From NCBI GenBank assembly GCA_022393335.1, contig JAJEKB010020217.1, forward strand, positions 158,267 to 222,266: DNA of 64,000 bases, in the 5' to 3' direction. This document shows, one piece after another, positions 24,735 to 36,500 of the stretch. Numbering within the stretch: position 1 is the stretch's first letter; each line of letters starts with the position of its first letter. This DNA is from Macrotrachela quadricornifera. Taxonomy: Eukaryota; Rotifera; Eurotatoria; Philodinida; Philodinidae. A program made the position numbers and the translations under genes. The notes beneath the pieces are model-generated. The model saw only the letters and a program-made list of their open reading frames with translations. It was not told the DNA's origin and did no database searches.

Positions 24735-26640
24735 TGGTCAATAATCGGTATCAATCGGTTTGCATCGGTAGAGACTGATATAGGCCGATATTAAGGGAAG
24801 AAAAGTGAGATGTCTACGACATCAAGAAAGTTGGGAATACGAGAGAATTACGAAGCGAGCAGATATGCACTAGTAGTAATACTATATTGATCTGCTCATA
24901 TATCGTATAAAGTTTGACGAAAAGTTTTCGGAACTCAGAAATTGATTGACACTATTAAGTTTTAATAATTTCAAAATGAATTTTCTCAATTGAATATCAT
25001 TATCTCCTAAAAATAATCCTTTCCTAAGCGAGAAAGTTAATTTCAAAATTTTTAATAATTAATAGTAGCAATTGATTCCTCAATACCGAGAACATTCGGT
25101 CAAGTTGTACAACATATGGGTGAATTGCGCTGGTATTGTACGGTTTGACGAAAAAATTCGAAAAAAATAAAAGTGAATATAAAGTATATTTAAATTGTGC
25201 ATTCGATAGAGCTCTATTAGTTGTGTATAAACCAAGTATTTTCCAGACTGTCAGTTTTTTCATTTAGAAAAAACCGAGTTTTATTAGAAAACCACTGTTT
25301 TTCTAACCTTTTTAATGAATTAAGGCTAGAGATTTTTTGACAAAAAAAGTTATGAATGAGCCTTTAATACTATTATCATATATTATTCGAAAGCTTACGA
25401 AAAGGGGAATCTAATGAACATGTGTAGAACCTTACCCGGACACATACATGCATATATTAAGGGTATGAATGTAAGAATGTCACACTCACATTCTTACCCC
25501 ATATAATGCCACTCTATACAATCAAACCTCTCAATCATTCAAGGTATGAAACGTTTCTCAGTCCGACAAGAGTTGATTGACGTCGAGCAAGATGAAATGA
25601 AATTATTTTTTCTTTATAGGTCTATCATTCCAATCTGTCGTGACATAGTGATTCAAAAAATCTGTTGTGACATTTCTTGAGTAAAATACCTTTTTCTCGA
25701 GAACGATACGTATTTAAGAGCTGAAATTTTCACTGCAGATCTGTCACATAGTCAGCTAAAAAGGATAAAAAAATCATGGTCCAATCTCTTCTAGTTACTG
25801 AGAAATCGAAAAAACAAAATCAAAAATCTGTTGTGACATTTAGTGAGACACCAGCTACCTTGACCTCTTATTTTTAGGTTTTTATTTGATTCAGAAGATC
25901 TATAGGAAAAAATTTTTTTATCAAAATAATTCTCGCTCTTTACTCTATCGAATAAAAAAAGAACGTTTGAGTTTGCTTTTGAATTGGCTTTAGCAGGTTG
26001 AATTTAATCTGTCGTGACATAAAATGGTCAGTTAGTGTGTTTAGGCAGTTTTTGCAAGATTTGATCGGTAAACCAAAACCGAAGGTATCACCAATTTATA
26101 CCATCAGAAAGAGGAAAGTCTTAGCTACAAAATGGTTATAAAAAATTACTATTATCCAATGAAAACTGTCGAATAGAAACATGATTCTAGTCGATAGGCG
26201 ACGTCAGAAAGAGATATTTTTCACCTTTTTCATCCCGAAAGTCGAAGTGACAACAGGCAGGAGTGTTGAATTTTTTACGCTAAGTAGGACAAACATCACA
26301 GAGTATTTTTTTTTTAAAATTATGAAAATCGGTTAAGTAGAAGTCAAGTTATACGGATTTTCGTTTTCCCAAAGCAACGGTACAATACCAGCGCAATTCA
26401 CCCATATATGAGCAAATCAGTATTATAGGTATACTACTAGTAGTAGTGATGCATACCTAGAGGAGAGTATCGGAGGCAGTAGAAGTGAAGTACACACTTC
26501 CAAAATCTCACTTTTCCTCTTGAATGATATAGACCGATATATATCGATCTATGCCGGTGTGCATATATCGAAATACGTCAGTCTATAGTGGCCTATATCA
26601 GTGTATATCAATTGGCACTGCTTATCGGTGAAACAGTTAT
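24735..26640. mobile_element. Outer imperfect inverted-repeat element
   Basis: Left (about 24735-24905) and right (about 26412-26640) flanks are imperfect reverse complements. The clearest blocks are ACTGATATAGGCC at 24774 versus its complement at 26590, AAAAGTGAGAT near 24803 versus 26506, and an ACTAGTAGTA block near 24870 versus 26430-26445. They surround the 1.29-kb element at 25118-26403. This looks like an older foldback into which the inner element jumped, or the inner part of a larger composite; boundaries are approximate. Confidence 0.5.
25118..26403. mobile_element. 1.29-kb non-autonomous TIR element
   Basis: Terminal inverted repeats begin GGGTGAATTGCGCTGGTATT at 25118 and match over 24 bases at 26403, with ATAT on both outer flanks as a possible 4-bp duplication. 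The interior has no open frame of protein length. It does contain four copies of ATCTGTYGTGACAT (25633, 25660, 25826, 26007), three of them flanked by similar AAAA-rich sequence. It is probably a non-autonomous DNA transposon; the superfamily is not assigned. Confidence 0.75.
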
Positions 26641-28860
26641 TGCTTCATATTAGTCGACGGTAAGCCGCTGAATGATCGGTACCATTGTATCTCTTTGCTT
26701 AATAAATAGATGAGAATTTCTGAAACAACTGTACACATAGAAAAAAATAATGATTTTATAGCATCTAAAATGGATGACCGTTTGTGGAGGCCTACATTTA
26801 CAAAATATATATTCTATAAACAAAATATTTATATAATTTATGAAGGCTGATGTTTACCAATCAGTTGGCATTCAATTTTTCATTAATTTATTCACAATCA
26901 CTCATTTTTCCATTGTTGTGTAATCTGCGATTGAGAGAACTAATAAAGAATAAGATTAAAGCGAAAATGTACTGCATTTCATATTTCATTAATCGACAAT
27001 CAAGTTTCTAATACTGACGACAACTTGCGCGAAATGTGTAATCCACTCCATTTCATTGTATCCGATCTCTCTCCAATTTTCTCTTTTTTTCAAACTCACG
27101 TGTACAGAATTTGTCATTTGTATCAAAAGATCTGAGTGCTTTACTCAACCTCTTTCATATTCCTTTTTTTCATGATAATGCATTATAAAATCGATGAGAT
27201 AAAAATAATATTCTTGCTGAGGAAATTAAATCTATTTGTCTTTCTGTTTCAATCTCTCTCATTTCTTCATATACCTCCATCTATCTCATTCTCAAGATGA
27301 AACTTAATACTCACCTTTTTCATCTTTTTATGCACTAAACGAGAATCATTTTCAATTTTCAAATACTGACACGGTGTTCTTTTTTCATTGACTATTTGCA
27401 TGATTCTTTTACATTTTTTTCGTCTCCTCTCAAGCTATTCTTATTTTAACAAAAATTCTATGTCATATTTTTTTACTTTTAACCTAATTCATCATTTTCC
27501 TTCATATATATTATTCATTCTGATGTAGGGATAAAGGGATATATAGGTGGGTAACTGATAGTTAGATAATTAATTAAATGCATAGTTCAATCGACAGGTA
27601 GATATGTAGGTTAGCATATAGCTACTTAAATAGTTAGATCAGTATGTGATGATATGGATAGTCCGATGCATATGTAGTTAGATTGATCATTAAATACTTA
27701 TGAGAGAACATAATTAGACATTTAAGTCGTTTGGATTCTATCTTTTCGCGATAAGTAGACCTCAATGAGATATGAAATATCTTAAAAAGATACATGCTCT
27801 TAGACCTTTTCTCCATAGTAATAGCCGTTTTAGCAAAATTTTAGCCTCTAATTCGATATGTATTAATAAACTGAATGATATTATTTCGAGTTGGATTTTA
27901 CTCTACGGATAGGTGACTTTAAGCACCAAAAAAACATGTTTCATATAAGACAAAAGATGCTAAAACTGTCTATTTTTTTAAAACTTTTTAATATCCAAGA
28001 AGGATACATTCTTTTGAGCTGAAATTTTCAGGGCATTCTACCTGTACGGAAACCTTTTTGTGGGCAAAATCTGAGATTAAAATATTTTCATTGGATTTGT
28101 TGCTATATACTATCATATAGGCTAAATTTTCAGTAAAATATCTATAAATTTGAAAAGAAGGCCTACGGAGATTTTTCATGGCCATATTCGGAGTCAGCAT
28201 AGTCGATAACCTAGAACTCACTAGATTTTATCTAAAAAGCGATTTGAAAATTCCCAAGCAGATATGATCTTTAGAAAAACACGCTCAAACAGCGTAAACA
28301 CGGCGTTTTAACGGTAGGCCACCGTAATAATGCCGTACTTACGCTGTTGTAACATGATTTTACACGTTATTTTATGCGTTTCTAAGCGTTAAGTATACAT
28401 TGTTGACACGTTTATCACAGTAGACAAACTAACAGAGATAAAAATCGTAAAAATGTACGCTTTTCCGTATTCTATTTTAGTTATAATTTCTACACGTATT
28501 TCACCGTATTTTTTTTTTGAGTTTTGTCTGCTTGCGCAACTTTTATTGTATGCTTAAAATCATTAGTTTCTAGATCAATGATATACCTTTTGCTTTCAAC
28601 CGTATAAAAACTAAGATTAAGAATTAGAAATAAACATTTGTCTTATCTATGATTAGAGGCAATTTTTGATGATCAAAATAAAAATAATATATGAAATTTA
28701 TTGTATCAAATTAACTAATTACTGAGATTTAAATAGAACTTAAACATCAAATATGAAAAATCTGTTCAGAAAATTCCTTCGAATCAAAGTTAAATCTTCG
28801 ATATTTATTCGCAGATTGAGAAAAATAAAATTAAACTCAACACATTAGTACTTACAATTG
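26641..28860. other. 2.2-kb gene-free stretch
   Basis: No gene recognised. A small hairpin is formed by AACAGCGTAA near 28287 and its complement near 28341, inside a patch rich in CGTAA/TTACG words (28265-28510). The 15-mer GAGCTGAAATTTTCA near 28016 also occurs at about 25720 inside the TIR element, hinting at related repeat debris. Confidence 0.45.
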
Positions 28861-28879
28861 AAATATATGATTTTACATA

Positions 28880-30766
28880 ATGCGTTCAATTATTCCGACT
28901 CAACGTGCAGTTTTTCGTCTATTACTGGTACTAATCTGTCTGTTTTTTATTAATTACTTGAATTATCATCGTCAATCTTTGAATATGTTTCGAAAAAATC
29001 TTTATTCTCACTACTTCGAACGGCAACCTATTGATCATGAATTATCTATAACATATGGATATCCACATTATACACAGGTAAGCAGTTTCGTATGGACTTA
29101 TGATGGTACTGGAATAATGAAATATATTCAATGGATAATTACAAGAAAATTAGGAAATATTAGAATAACTCGATTAAATGATGATTGTCATATTATTCAA
29201 GAAAATGATTATTTTTCAGATTCGATAAATGAAATGTTTGTTCAAATTTATATTATATCTTTATCAGCTAATATTAATAATGATTCAATATGTTCAAAGA
29301 AAATTAAACAAATCGCTAATATTAATATAGGACATATTAATCAAATTTATTTTAAAAGAAAATCTATTAATGCAACAATTATATTTCAACAATTAGATAT
29401 AATGAGAGATAATCATAATTTTAATGTTTCTATTGAAAACAATATTGAAAAAGCTAATTATATTATAAAACATTTTCCAAATTATTTTACAACTATTCCA
29501 TTTATTAAATGGATATATATTGATTCAGAAGATTTAATTAAAATGAATCTGATTGATTGTGAGAAGGTTTTGACATCATTTCTTTTAGTATTAGGATTGA
29601 ATATATCAAGAGATATAATTAGATATGATTCTCATCAATTTATTAAAGATTCAATATGGTGGGATCAATCAGAAGTAGCTGAACGTATTTTGACTAGATC
29701 TATACCATCACAACCATTAAATCTAATATATTCAAATGATTTTTATTATTTACATGGTGATCGTTCATTTATACAATATTTATCCGATAATCGTCGATGT
29801 TATAATGAAGGTATATTCGCTCAAATGCAATCTGAAACAATTTTTAATCGTACTTTAAGAGATAATCCCGATCGATGTTTATCAAAACCATTTGATTGTG
29901 CTTTTAGTGATTTATATTCATTTAATGATCGTGAACAAATGTATCAACAATCTAATAAAAAACCATTAAAATGTGGTTTTGCTATTTCATCTATATTTGA
30001 TAAAGTTCGAAATCTATATGGTCGTAATCATACATGTCAAACTATAATTTTTACATCTATTACAAATTGTTATGATACTCTACCTGAAATTGGAGGTTTA
30101 ATTCTCCCATCATTCTGTTTTATTGCTTTACTTGATACACAAACATTTAATGCTTATAAAAAAAATTATTCAATAAATTCGAATTTAAATTGGGATTTAA
30201 TTAATTTAGGAGATAATGCTACACCATTTAGTATTGCTGCGAAATCAGCTGAAACATTAAAACTTGTTGGACATCGAATGTTTCCATTAGCAAAATGGAT
30301 TATTTGGCTTGATGGTAAAGGAATTATTTATAATATTAGTGATTTATTAAAACAAGCACAAAGTCCAATGATTGGTGCTCTTCATCCAAATAAATATCGA
30401 ACTTCAGCATCTGAAGTTGAACCTACAATTGGTCGGTTATATTTAAGAGAAAAGCCATTATCAGAACGACTTAATAATTCATTATTGGATATTCAAATTC
30501 AAGAAAATGAATATAAACGTAATGGATTTTATTTTCATTCATATGTATTAAAATTAAAAATGTATGATATTGCAGTATTTTTATATAGAAATAATCATCC
30601 ATGTATGATTCGTTATTTATGTGGATGGCATAATGAAGTAAATTTTTTTTCATATAGAGGACAATTATCTGTTTATTATCCAGCTGTTAGATTAAATTTA
30701 ACACATTATTTACATTTTTTACCAAAAAAATTTTATTCTACCAGAGAACATCGATCAGTATGTTAG
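28880..30766 (+). CDS. Type II membrane glycosyltransferase-like protein (DUF616/TOD1-MUCI70 type)
   Basis: A 628-residue single-exon protein with an N-terminal basic stretch and one membrane anchor (about 10-28), the layout of a Golgi type II enzyme. Residues about 385-590 resemble the DUF616 / TOD1-MUCI70 glycosyltransferase-like domain. The visible elements are TIIFTSITNCYDTL, a NWDLINLGD strand, KLVGHRMFPLAKWIIWLDGK (aromatic-aspartate WLDGK at 476-480) and, downstream, MIGALHPN. The first 350 residues are lumenal-like with several N-glycosylation sites and paired cysteines and match nothing I know. DUF616 proteins are best known from plants, where MUCI70 acts in mucilage pectin synthesis. 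The domain assignment is moderately confident; donor and acceptor are unknown. Codon use is as AT-rich as the neighbours. Confidence 0.7.
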   Translation: MRSIIPTQRAVFRLLLVLICLFFINYLNYHRQSLNMFRKNLYSHYFERQPIDHELSITYGYPHYTQVSSFVWTYDGTGIMKYIQWIITRKLGNIRITRLNDDCHIIQENDYFSDSINEMFVQIYIISLSANINNDSICSKKIKQIANINIGHINQIYFKRKSINATIIFQQLDIMRDNHNFNVSIENNIEKANYIIKHFPNYFTTIPFIKWIYIDSEDLIKMNLIDCEKVLTSFLLVLGLNISRDIIRYDSHQFIKDSIWWDQSEVAERILTRSIPSQPLNLIYSNDFYYLHGDRSFIQYLSDNRRCYNEGIFAQMQSETIFNRTLRDNPDRCLSKPFDCAFSDLYSFNDREQMYQQSNKKPLKCGFAISSIFDKVRNLYGRNHTCQTIIFTSITNCYDTLPEIGGLILPSFCFIALLDTQTFNAYKKNYSINSNLNWDLINLGDNATPFSIAAKSAETLKLVGHRMFPLAKWIIWLDGKGIIYNISDLLKQAQSPMIGALHPNKYRTSASEVEPTIGRLYLREKPLSERLNNSLLDIQIQENEYKRNGFYFHSYVLKLKMYDIAVFLYRNNHPCMIRYLCGWHNEVNFFSYRGQLSVYYPAVRLNLTHYLHFLPKKFYSTREHRSVC

Positions 30767-30973
30767 GAAAATGTTTAAATATTATTCTTTCTGTATGTTT
30801 GTATAGTTTTTTGAAAATATAAAACAAAAGATTTTTATTCAATACAATTGCATGTTATTATTTATTGTTAAAATAAATACACGAACACATCAGACATAAT
30901 TTGTAAGTTTAAAATTAATATTATAAAAAAACAAATGGACGGATTTCAAGAAGAAAAAAAATTGTTTTTATAA

Positions 30974-31816
30974 TCATTCAAGAAAATCATTTTGATCATA
31001 GACAACTGTATAACGAGGTATACTCATACCTGAAAAACCAGTACGTTTAGCACGATCAACTTCACTTGGTGGCATAAAAACACGTGGAATTGATGGTGTA
31101 GGTGCAAAAGTATATTCACTAATTAATAAAAAAAAAAAATATTATAAATATTTAATAGAATATTATACTAACGTTGTATCAAGTTGACTAGCCATCATAC
31201 TGTCATATTCACGTTGTTGTTTTCTTATTTTATCATCATATTGTTTAGATAATGTTTGTGGAACTACATATCGTTTTTCATATCCATAGAAATTGCTTGT
31301 TTTTGGACGTTCATGGGGATTTTTTAATGAAAGTGTGACTTTAGTATTAGATATACTTGCATTACTCGTTGGAGCAGGTAATGATAATGGATCTAGATAC
31401 ATAAAATTTATAAAATAAATAAACTTTTATTGTATCTTCTTACCTGTATTACCAAATAATTCTTCTTCAACAATACTTTTTTTATTAACAGTTCTATAAA
31501 CTGATCTTGGTCTATATGAAAAAAAAGAAGATTTATTCTAAATAAATTCTTTATTTTTCTACCTTCGTCTAAAATCCGATGCTAAACGTATCTTATCAAT
31601 TGTTGTAAATATTCCATAATTAAGTGGTGCACGAAAATAAACACGTCCTTTTAAACTTCCATCATTATCACCATTTGGTGAAGTTAAATCAATTCCAAGC
31701 CATGTACCACGTTTTCCTACAATTGGTCCTTTATAAAGAAGTGTACCATAGACAATTTTATTATTATGTAAAACTTCAACACGTTGACCAATAGTTAGAT
31801 CTTCATAAGTAAGCAT
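30974..31816 (-). CDS. CAP-Gly domain protein
   Basis: Four exons read on the minus strand (31816-31563, 31511-31444, 31392-31173, 31118-30974) sum to 687 nt, 228 residues. Residues 1-85 form a CAP-Gly domain: IGQRVEV, GTLLYKGPI, the hydrophobic KRGTWLGIDL segment that replaces the classic GKNDG-containing stretch, then GRVYF. CAP-Gly domains bind EEY/F tails of alpha-tubulin, EB1 and CLIP-170. The remaining 140 residues are Pro/Ser-rich and end in a conserved-looking IPRYTVVYDQNDF segment; no coiled coil is seen, so it is not a typical CLIP or dynactin p150. I cannot name an orthologue. The start codon lies only 69 bp after the upstream methyltransferase stop, with an acceptor-like TTATTCTAG ending 8 nt before the ATG. 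Confidence 0.8.
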
Positions 31817-31885
31817 ATTTTTATCTAGAATAAAGATTAAAAAAAATTCGGGATATTAATTTAAGAAAAGAAAAAATTAATAAGT
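31817..31885 (-). promoter_or_regulatory. Intercistronic 69 bp with a 3' splice acceptor
   Basis: Between the methyltransferase stop (31886) and the CAP-Gly start (31816) lies a T-rich tract followed by TTCTAG, with the AG at 31826-31825, eight bases before the ATG. An acceptor with no room for its own promoter and 5' exon suggests spliced-leader trans-splicing of a downstream cistron. Spliced-leader addition is known in bdelloid rotifers; its use here is inference. Confidence 0.45.
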
Positions 31886-33066
31886 CTATTCAGTCGTTTT
31901 ACGACCGAGTAAAACAAATGTTCCAAAATTAATTTTCATTAATTCATTTTCATTTTCTGGTTTTAATGTTTTAAGTAAACTAAAAATAACAAAAAAAAAA
32001 ACTTATAACAATAGATATTCTTTTCTTACTCTCTACGTAAATCAATAATAATATCTTTATCTGGATATTTTTTCATATAATGTAAATATCCTGACCATGT
32101 TGATATATAAGCAAGAAAACGATCAAGATTCCATTCATATTTTATTTTAACACTTTCATCTCTAGAAAATATTAAATAATAATAATAATATTATTTAAAT
32201 ATTATTTCTTGCCGAATTTTATCTTCATAAGGTAAAATTATTTCAGCATATTTATTATCAATATGAACTCGATCTGGAGGAAAATAAGGTAATAATTTCT
32301 TGTAAAACTAAATAAATATATAGATTTTTTAAATAAATTATTTTTTTTATTATTATTATTTAAAATATACATCTTGAATAATTTGATTGAGTTGTGTAGA
32401 ATGTTTACCAACGACTTCCGGTAATCCATAACCATAAACAGCTAATACACCCATTGGTTTAAGAGTTCGATGTACTTCCGAATAGAATTCTTTTAAATCA
32501 AACCAATGTGCTGCCTATTATAGATATTGTTAAATAAATAAATAAATACAATAAAAAATAATATAAAATCAACCTGTGCAGCAGTAATTAAACAAAGTGA
32601 TTTATTTGCATGTGGTATTACATTATTTGAACTAACTCTAAAATAAAAGTTATTGATTATATGATATAAACAAATAACATTTATTGTTTTTACTTGTATT
32701 CAATATTTGATATTTTATTTTTTGCATTTGCTTCTTTTATTTGATTTTCACTAACATCATAACCTAGATGAATATTTTATTTGTGAAAGACAAAATATAA
32801 TAAAAAAATTACCATAGACTTTTTGAAAATAATTTGATAAAAGTTCAGTACTTTGTCCACTACCACAACCAACATCAGCTGCATAATCATATATACCTTT
32901 ATACTGATAAGAAAGAAGAGATAATTATTATTGAATTGATTTATAAAAATAACACCTTCATAGAAAGAAAATTAATAATATTTTTCATTAATTCTGGTGG
33001 ATAACTTGGTCGAGTTAATGCATAACGAGCAGCATGTTGAGCTCCTTCAAAAAAACGTTTTGACAT
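31886..33066 (-). CDS. Class I SAM-dependent methyltransferase
   Basis: Eight exons on the minus strand (33066-32956, 32903-32813, 32763-32694, 32637-32574, 32514-32371, 32307-32213, 32161-32030, 31979-31886) give 801 nt, 266 residues. Motif I is ADVGCGSGQST (about 45-55), followed by a YGYDVSENQI acidic-strand motif II, then ITAAQAAHWFD and LKPMGVLAVYGYG. The start MSKRFFEGAQHAARY matches the family of putative methyltransferases related to Dictyostelium DDB_G0268948 and trans-aconitate methyltransferase. The substrate is unknown. Intron 6 has a GC donor (CG|GCAAGA at 32212), the only non-GT donor I found. A second open chain upstream (33100-33370) could splice in frame to this ATG; see that entry. 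The 3' neighbour follows after 69 bp. Confidence 0.85.
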
Positions 33067-33079
33067 TTTTTTCTTTTTA

Positions 33080-33375
33080 TAATCTACAAATGTAATATAC
33101 AATTTATAATCATTATTCTATTTTGTTTTTTTTACAAAACAAATCTTTATTTGATCCATGTATTCTTGTTCAAAATCTAACTATAGTAGATTAATATTCA
33201 ATAAATCATGAATTTTATCTATTAGTTTTGGTATTCTTACGAAAGTATTCTTCATTTTCATGTCGAATTAATCTCCAATCAGGATTGATAATATTTAAAA
33301 TTTTCAATAATAGATAGTGCAGATATTATTGATAAATTAATTTGATCAAGAAATTGTATCCATAGTATCTGAAGA
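33080..33375 (-). other. Coding-like remnant or 5' exons upstream of the methyltransferase
   Basis: On the minus strand a short segment reads like protein in two frames: WIQFLDQINLSIISALSIIE, and after a frame change NPDWRLIRHENEEYF. The second ends at a good donor (C|GTAAGAAT at 33240), and a further piece FEQEYMDQIKI lies at about 33143-33180. With suitable splice choices the last piece could join the methyltransferase ATG in frame. The frame change argues for a decayed fragment. Either reading is possible. Confidence 0.3.
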
Positions 33376-33519
33376 AATAAAAAGAAAAGTATATTTGTTT
33401 GTTTTAATTATTTTCTTTTGTTTTATTTAAAATAAGAAGAAACAACGTTAACTGTTATAACAAAGAACAAAATCGTTAAATTTTAAGCAGATAATAGAAA
33501 TACTTTTCTTATTTTTTGA

Positions 33520-36500
33520 TTATGGTTTGTATTCAATTTCTTCTGTTTTAATAAGAAATTCTACAACTTCTTCACCAATATTTGATGTTTGTTGGTCAAA
33601 TAATGAATCGGTATCAATTCCTCCACGTAATTTTATACGTTGTTGTTTTTGTATAGCTAAACGTTTTAGATTTTTTTCTTTAAATCGTTGAAATTCTTCA
33701 AGTAATTTTCTTCGTTGTTCTTGTTGTTTAGCTGATTCACCTGTACGTAATATTCGATCTCGTAAATCTAATTTTGGCGTCCATACAGTTCGATTACGAC
33801 GAACTTCCTAGAAATTATTAATAACAAATAAATAATTTGAATTTTTGTTTTTTTCTCAATTTACTTTAATCATTTCATCAGTAAGTAATGATGATGGTCG
33901 AGGACGCCAATGGAATGAAACTAATCTTTCAATTGTTTTTTCAAATACAAGATTACCTTGAAATGTCCAAATTTTAAATGAATGATCACGCTAATTAACA
34001 AAAAAAGAAAAAGATTATGATAAAAATAAAATTTTATTTATTTACTTTAGCATGATATAAATTAACATATGATGTAACATAACGTCCTGTTGGATCCCAT
34101 TCAATATCAGATAAATCAGGATGTTCTTGTTTTGACATTATTGATAAATCATTTGTATCAATAAATATTAATTGTCCACCAGCTGATGTACTAAAAAAAA
34201 ATAAATATGTATAGTTTTAGTAGGAATTTTTTTAATTATATATTTTAAAAGATGTTTTAAACGAAAAGTAAATGAAACTTTCTTAAAACATTATTTTGAT
34301 CTAATGCAATAGATAAACTAATTTATATTGTGGGGAAGATCTCCACTCTATAAAGCAGTAAGTTCATCTGCCAGATATACAATCAATTTTGAGAGACATT
34401 GTTAATAATAAAGACGTTCTTTCCTAGGAAAACAGTTTAAGCTTATAGAATTTAATAATATATTATATCTCAACTATTCACTAAAGTTGAAAAAATAGTA
34501 AGAAAAATATTTTTAGATTTTTTCATATAATCAACTCCTATTTATAAGTAAATAGCAATTCGACAAATACAGATATTCCTTCATGAATTGATACATTTTT
34601 GAAGATTAGAACAAATTTTTCCTTATTCACAATATAATTAATTAAATTATAGTGATGAATATCTTTTCGAATTATTATAGATTCTCATTATTAAATTACC
34701 CAGTTTTCATTGCAGCCAATACAGCATATTGGCCATTTGGTGCCCAAATAGCAGTAGTCACGGGTTGAGCCATTGCTTTAAGTGTTTCAATTTTTCCACT
34801 TTTTTGTCCTTGACCCATTTTATAAAATGTTACAGTCGTTCGTAAACCTTCTCCTGTGATTACAATTAATTTATGTCCACTTGGTTCAACAGCAAATGAT
34901 TGAATTGTTTCTATTAAATAGCAAATAACAAATATCCTAAATAAAATATATGTTACCTTTAACTTCAAGTGTATCCAAAGGAACATTTTTTTCACGCATA
35001 TGAAATATTTCAAAATTATAAATTAAACCCTAATTATAAAAAAAAAGTATAAAAGAGAAAAAGAAAAAACAAGATATTTCTTTACAGAATATTTCTGATT
35101 ATTTTTTTCTCCACTTTTTTTTGTATATCGATCAACTTTAACAACAAGATAATCACCACGTTTTTGCCAATATAATTTACAATCGATGACATTAAATAAT
35201 GTCTAAATTAAAACTATTTTTAGAAAGAATTTTTTTTTCTTTTTTTTTTTTTTTAAATTAATTTATCTTACTTTTGAACGAATGTCTTCTAATTTAATAC
35301 CATTTATTTCTGCAAGTACTAAACGTGCTGGGACATTTCCATCTTCAGCTGTCCAATAAGCAAGACGATTATCCTTAGGTGACCATTGAAAATCAGCAAG
35401 TAATGGAATTTTAAATGGTTTTTTATCAACTAATTGAAATGTCTAAAAACAAAAACTTATTTGTTCGATTTAAATATAATTTTAAATATTTACTTCTGTA
35501 TCATATATATAAATACCATCAGAACCTTGTTTAGCGAAATATTGATCTTGAAAAGACCATCTAGCGAAATAAAAATTTATTAATTATAATTATTATCATA
35601 GAATATTTACTTAAAATGAGATGAACCTTGAGAATAATGTTGTTCAAATGGAAATGAACGTTTTTTTTGTCCAGTTATTATATCCCATACTATAAATGCT
35701 TCAGGATTATTTGGACGTGGTGAAAGTGTAATTAAATAACGTTCATTAGGTGAAAAATCAATATAATTTACACCACGATGAGCAAAACTAGAAAAAGAAA
35801 AATATTAATGAAAAACTTTAGATAATCGAAAGCAGGAGTAAAATAATTTTTCCTCTGAATTCGAGCGTTATATAGACACACAATGGACACACTCCTTCAT
35901 AAGTGTAAAAAGAAATAGTTTCTTTTACTATCTCTTTTGTTTTTTCCTACAATACCTTAGAATGATAGAGAATTTCCGACCCTATTGGAATATATAATTA
36001 CTTCTTCGATACTTGCTCTTAAGTGAGTAATAAAGTTGCAATCATGAGAAAAGTGTGTCTGAAAACAATCAAATTTTTCAAGAAGTTACCGAACTAATAT
36101 TAAAATCATTGCTCAGCACATTTAGCAAGTAAATGCTCTGCAAGCCAAATATACTAAGTACATACCGTTGTACTTGACGAAATTCTTTGCCACCCCATAA
36201 AGCAATACCTTGTTCATGGAATGATGTAAAATAAGTACCTTTTGGTGACCAAGCAAAATTATTTTCTGTCCATTTCTAATATATAAAAAATCCAAATATA
36301 GGATATATATAAAATAAAAAATATATTTTATTAAATATACATTTCGATCTTCTAAAATAATAGGTTGTGATAAAGCATTAGAGTATATTGTTGTTTTCTT
36401 TGGATCATCTGATTGAACAGCAAATTGATCAACAGCGTCTGGTTCATATAACCATGAAAGTAAATTACCCTATTCAAAAGAAAAAAAAATAGTTATATTT

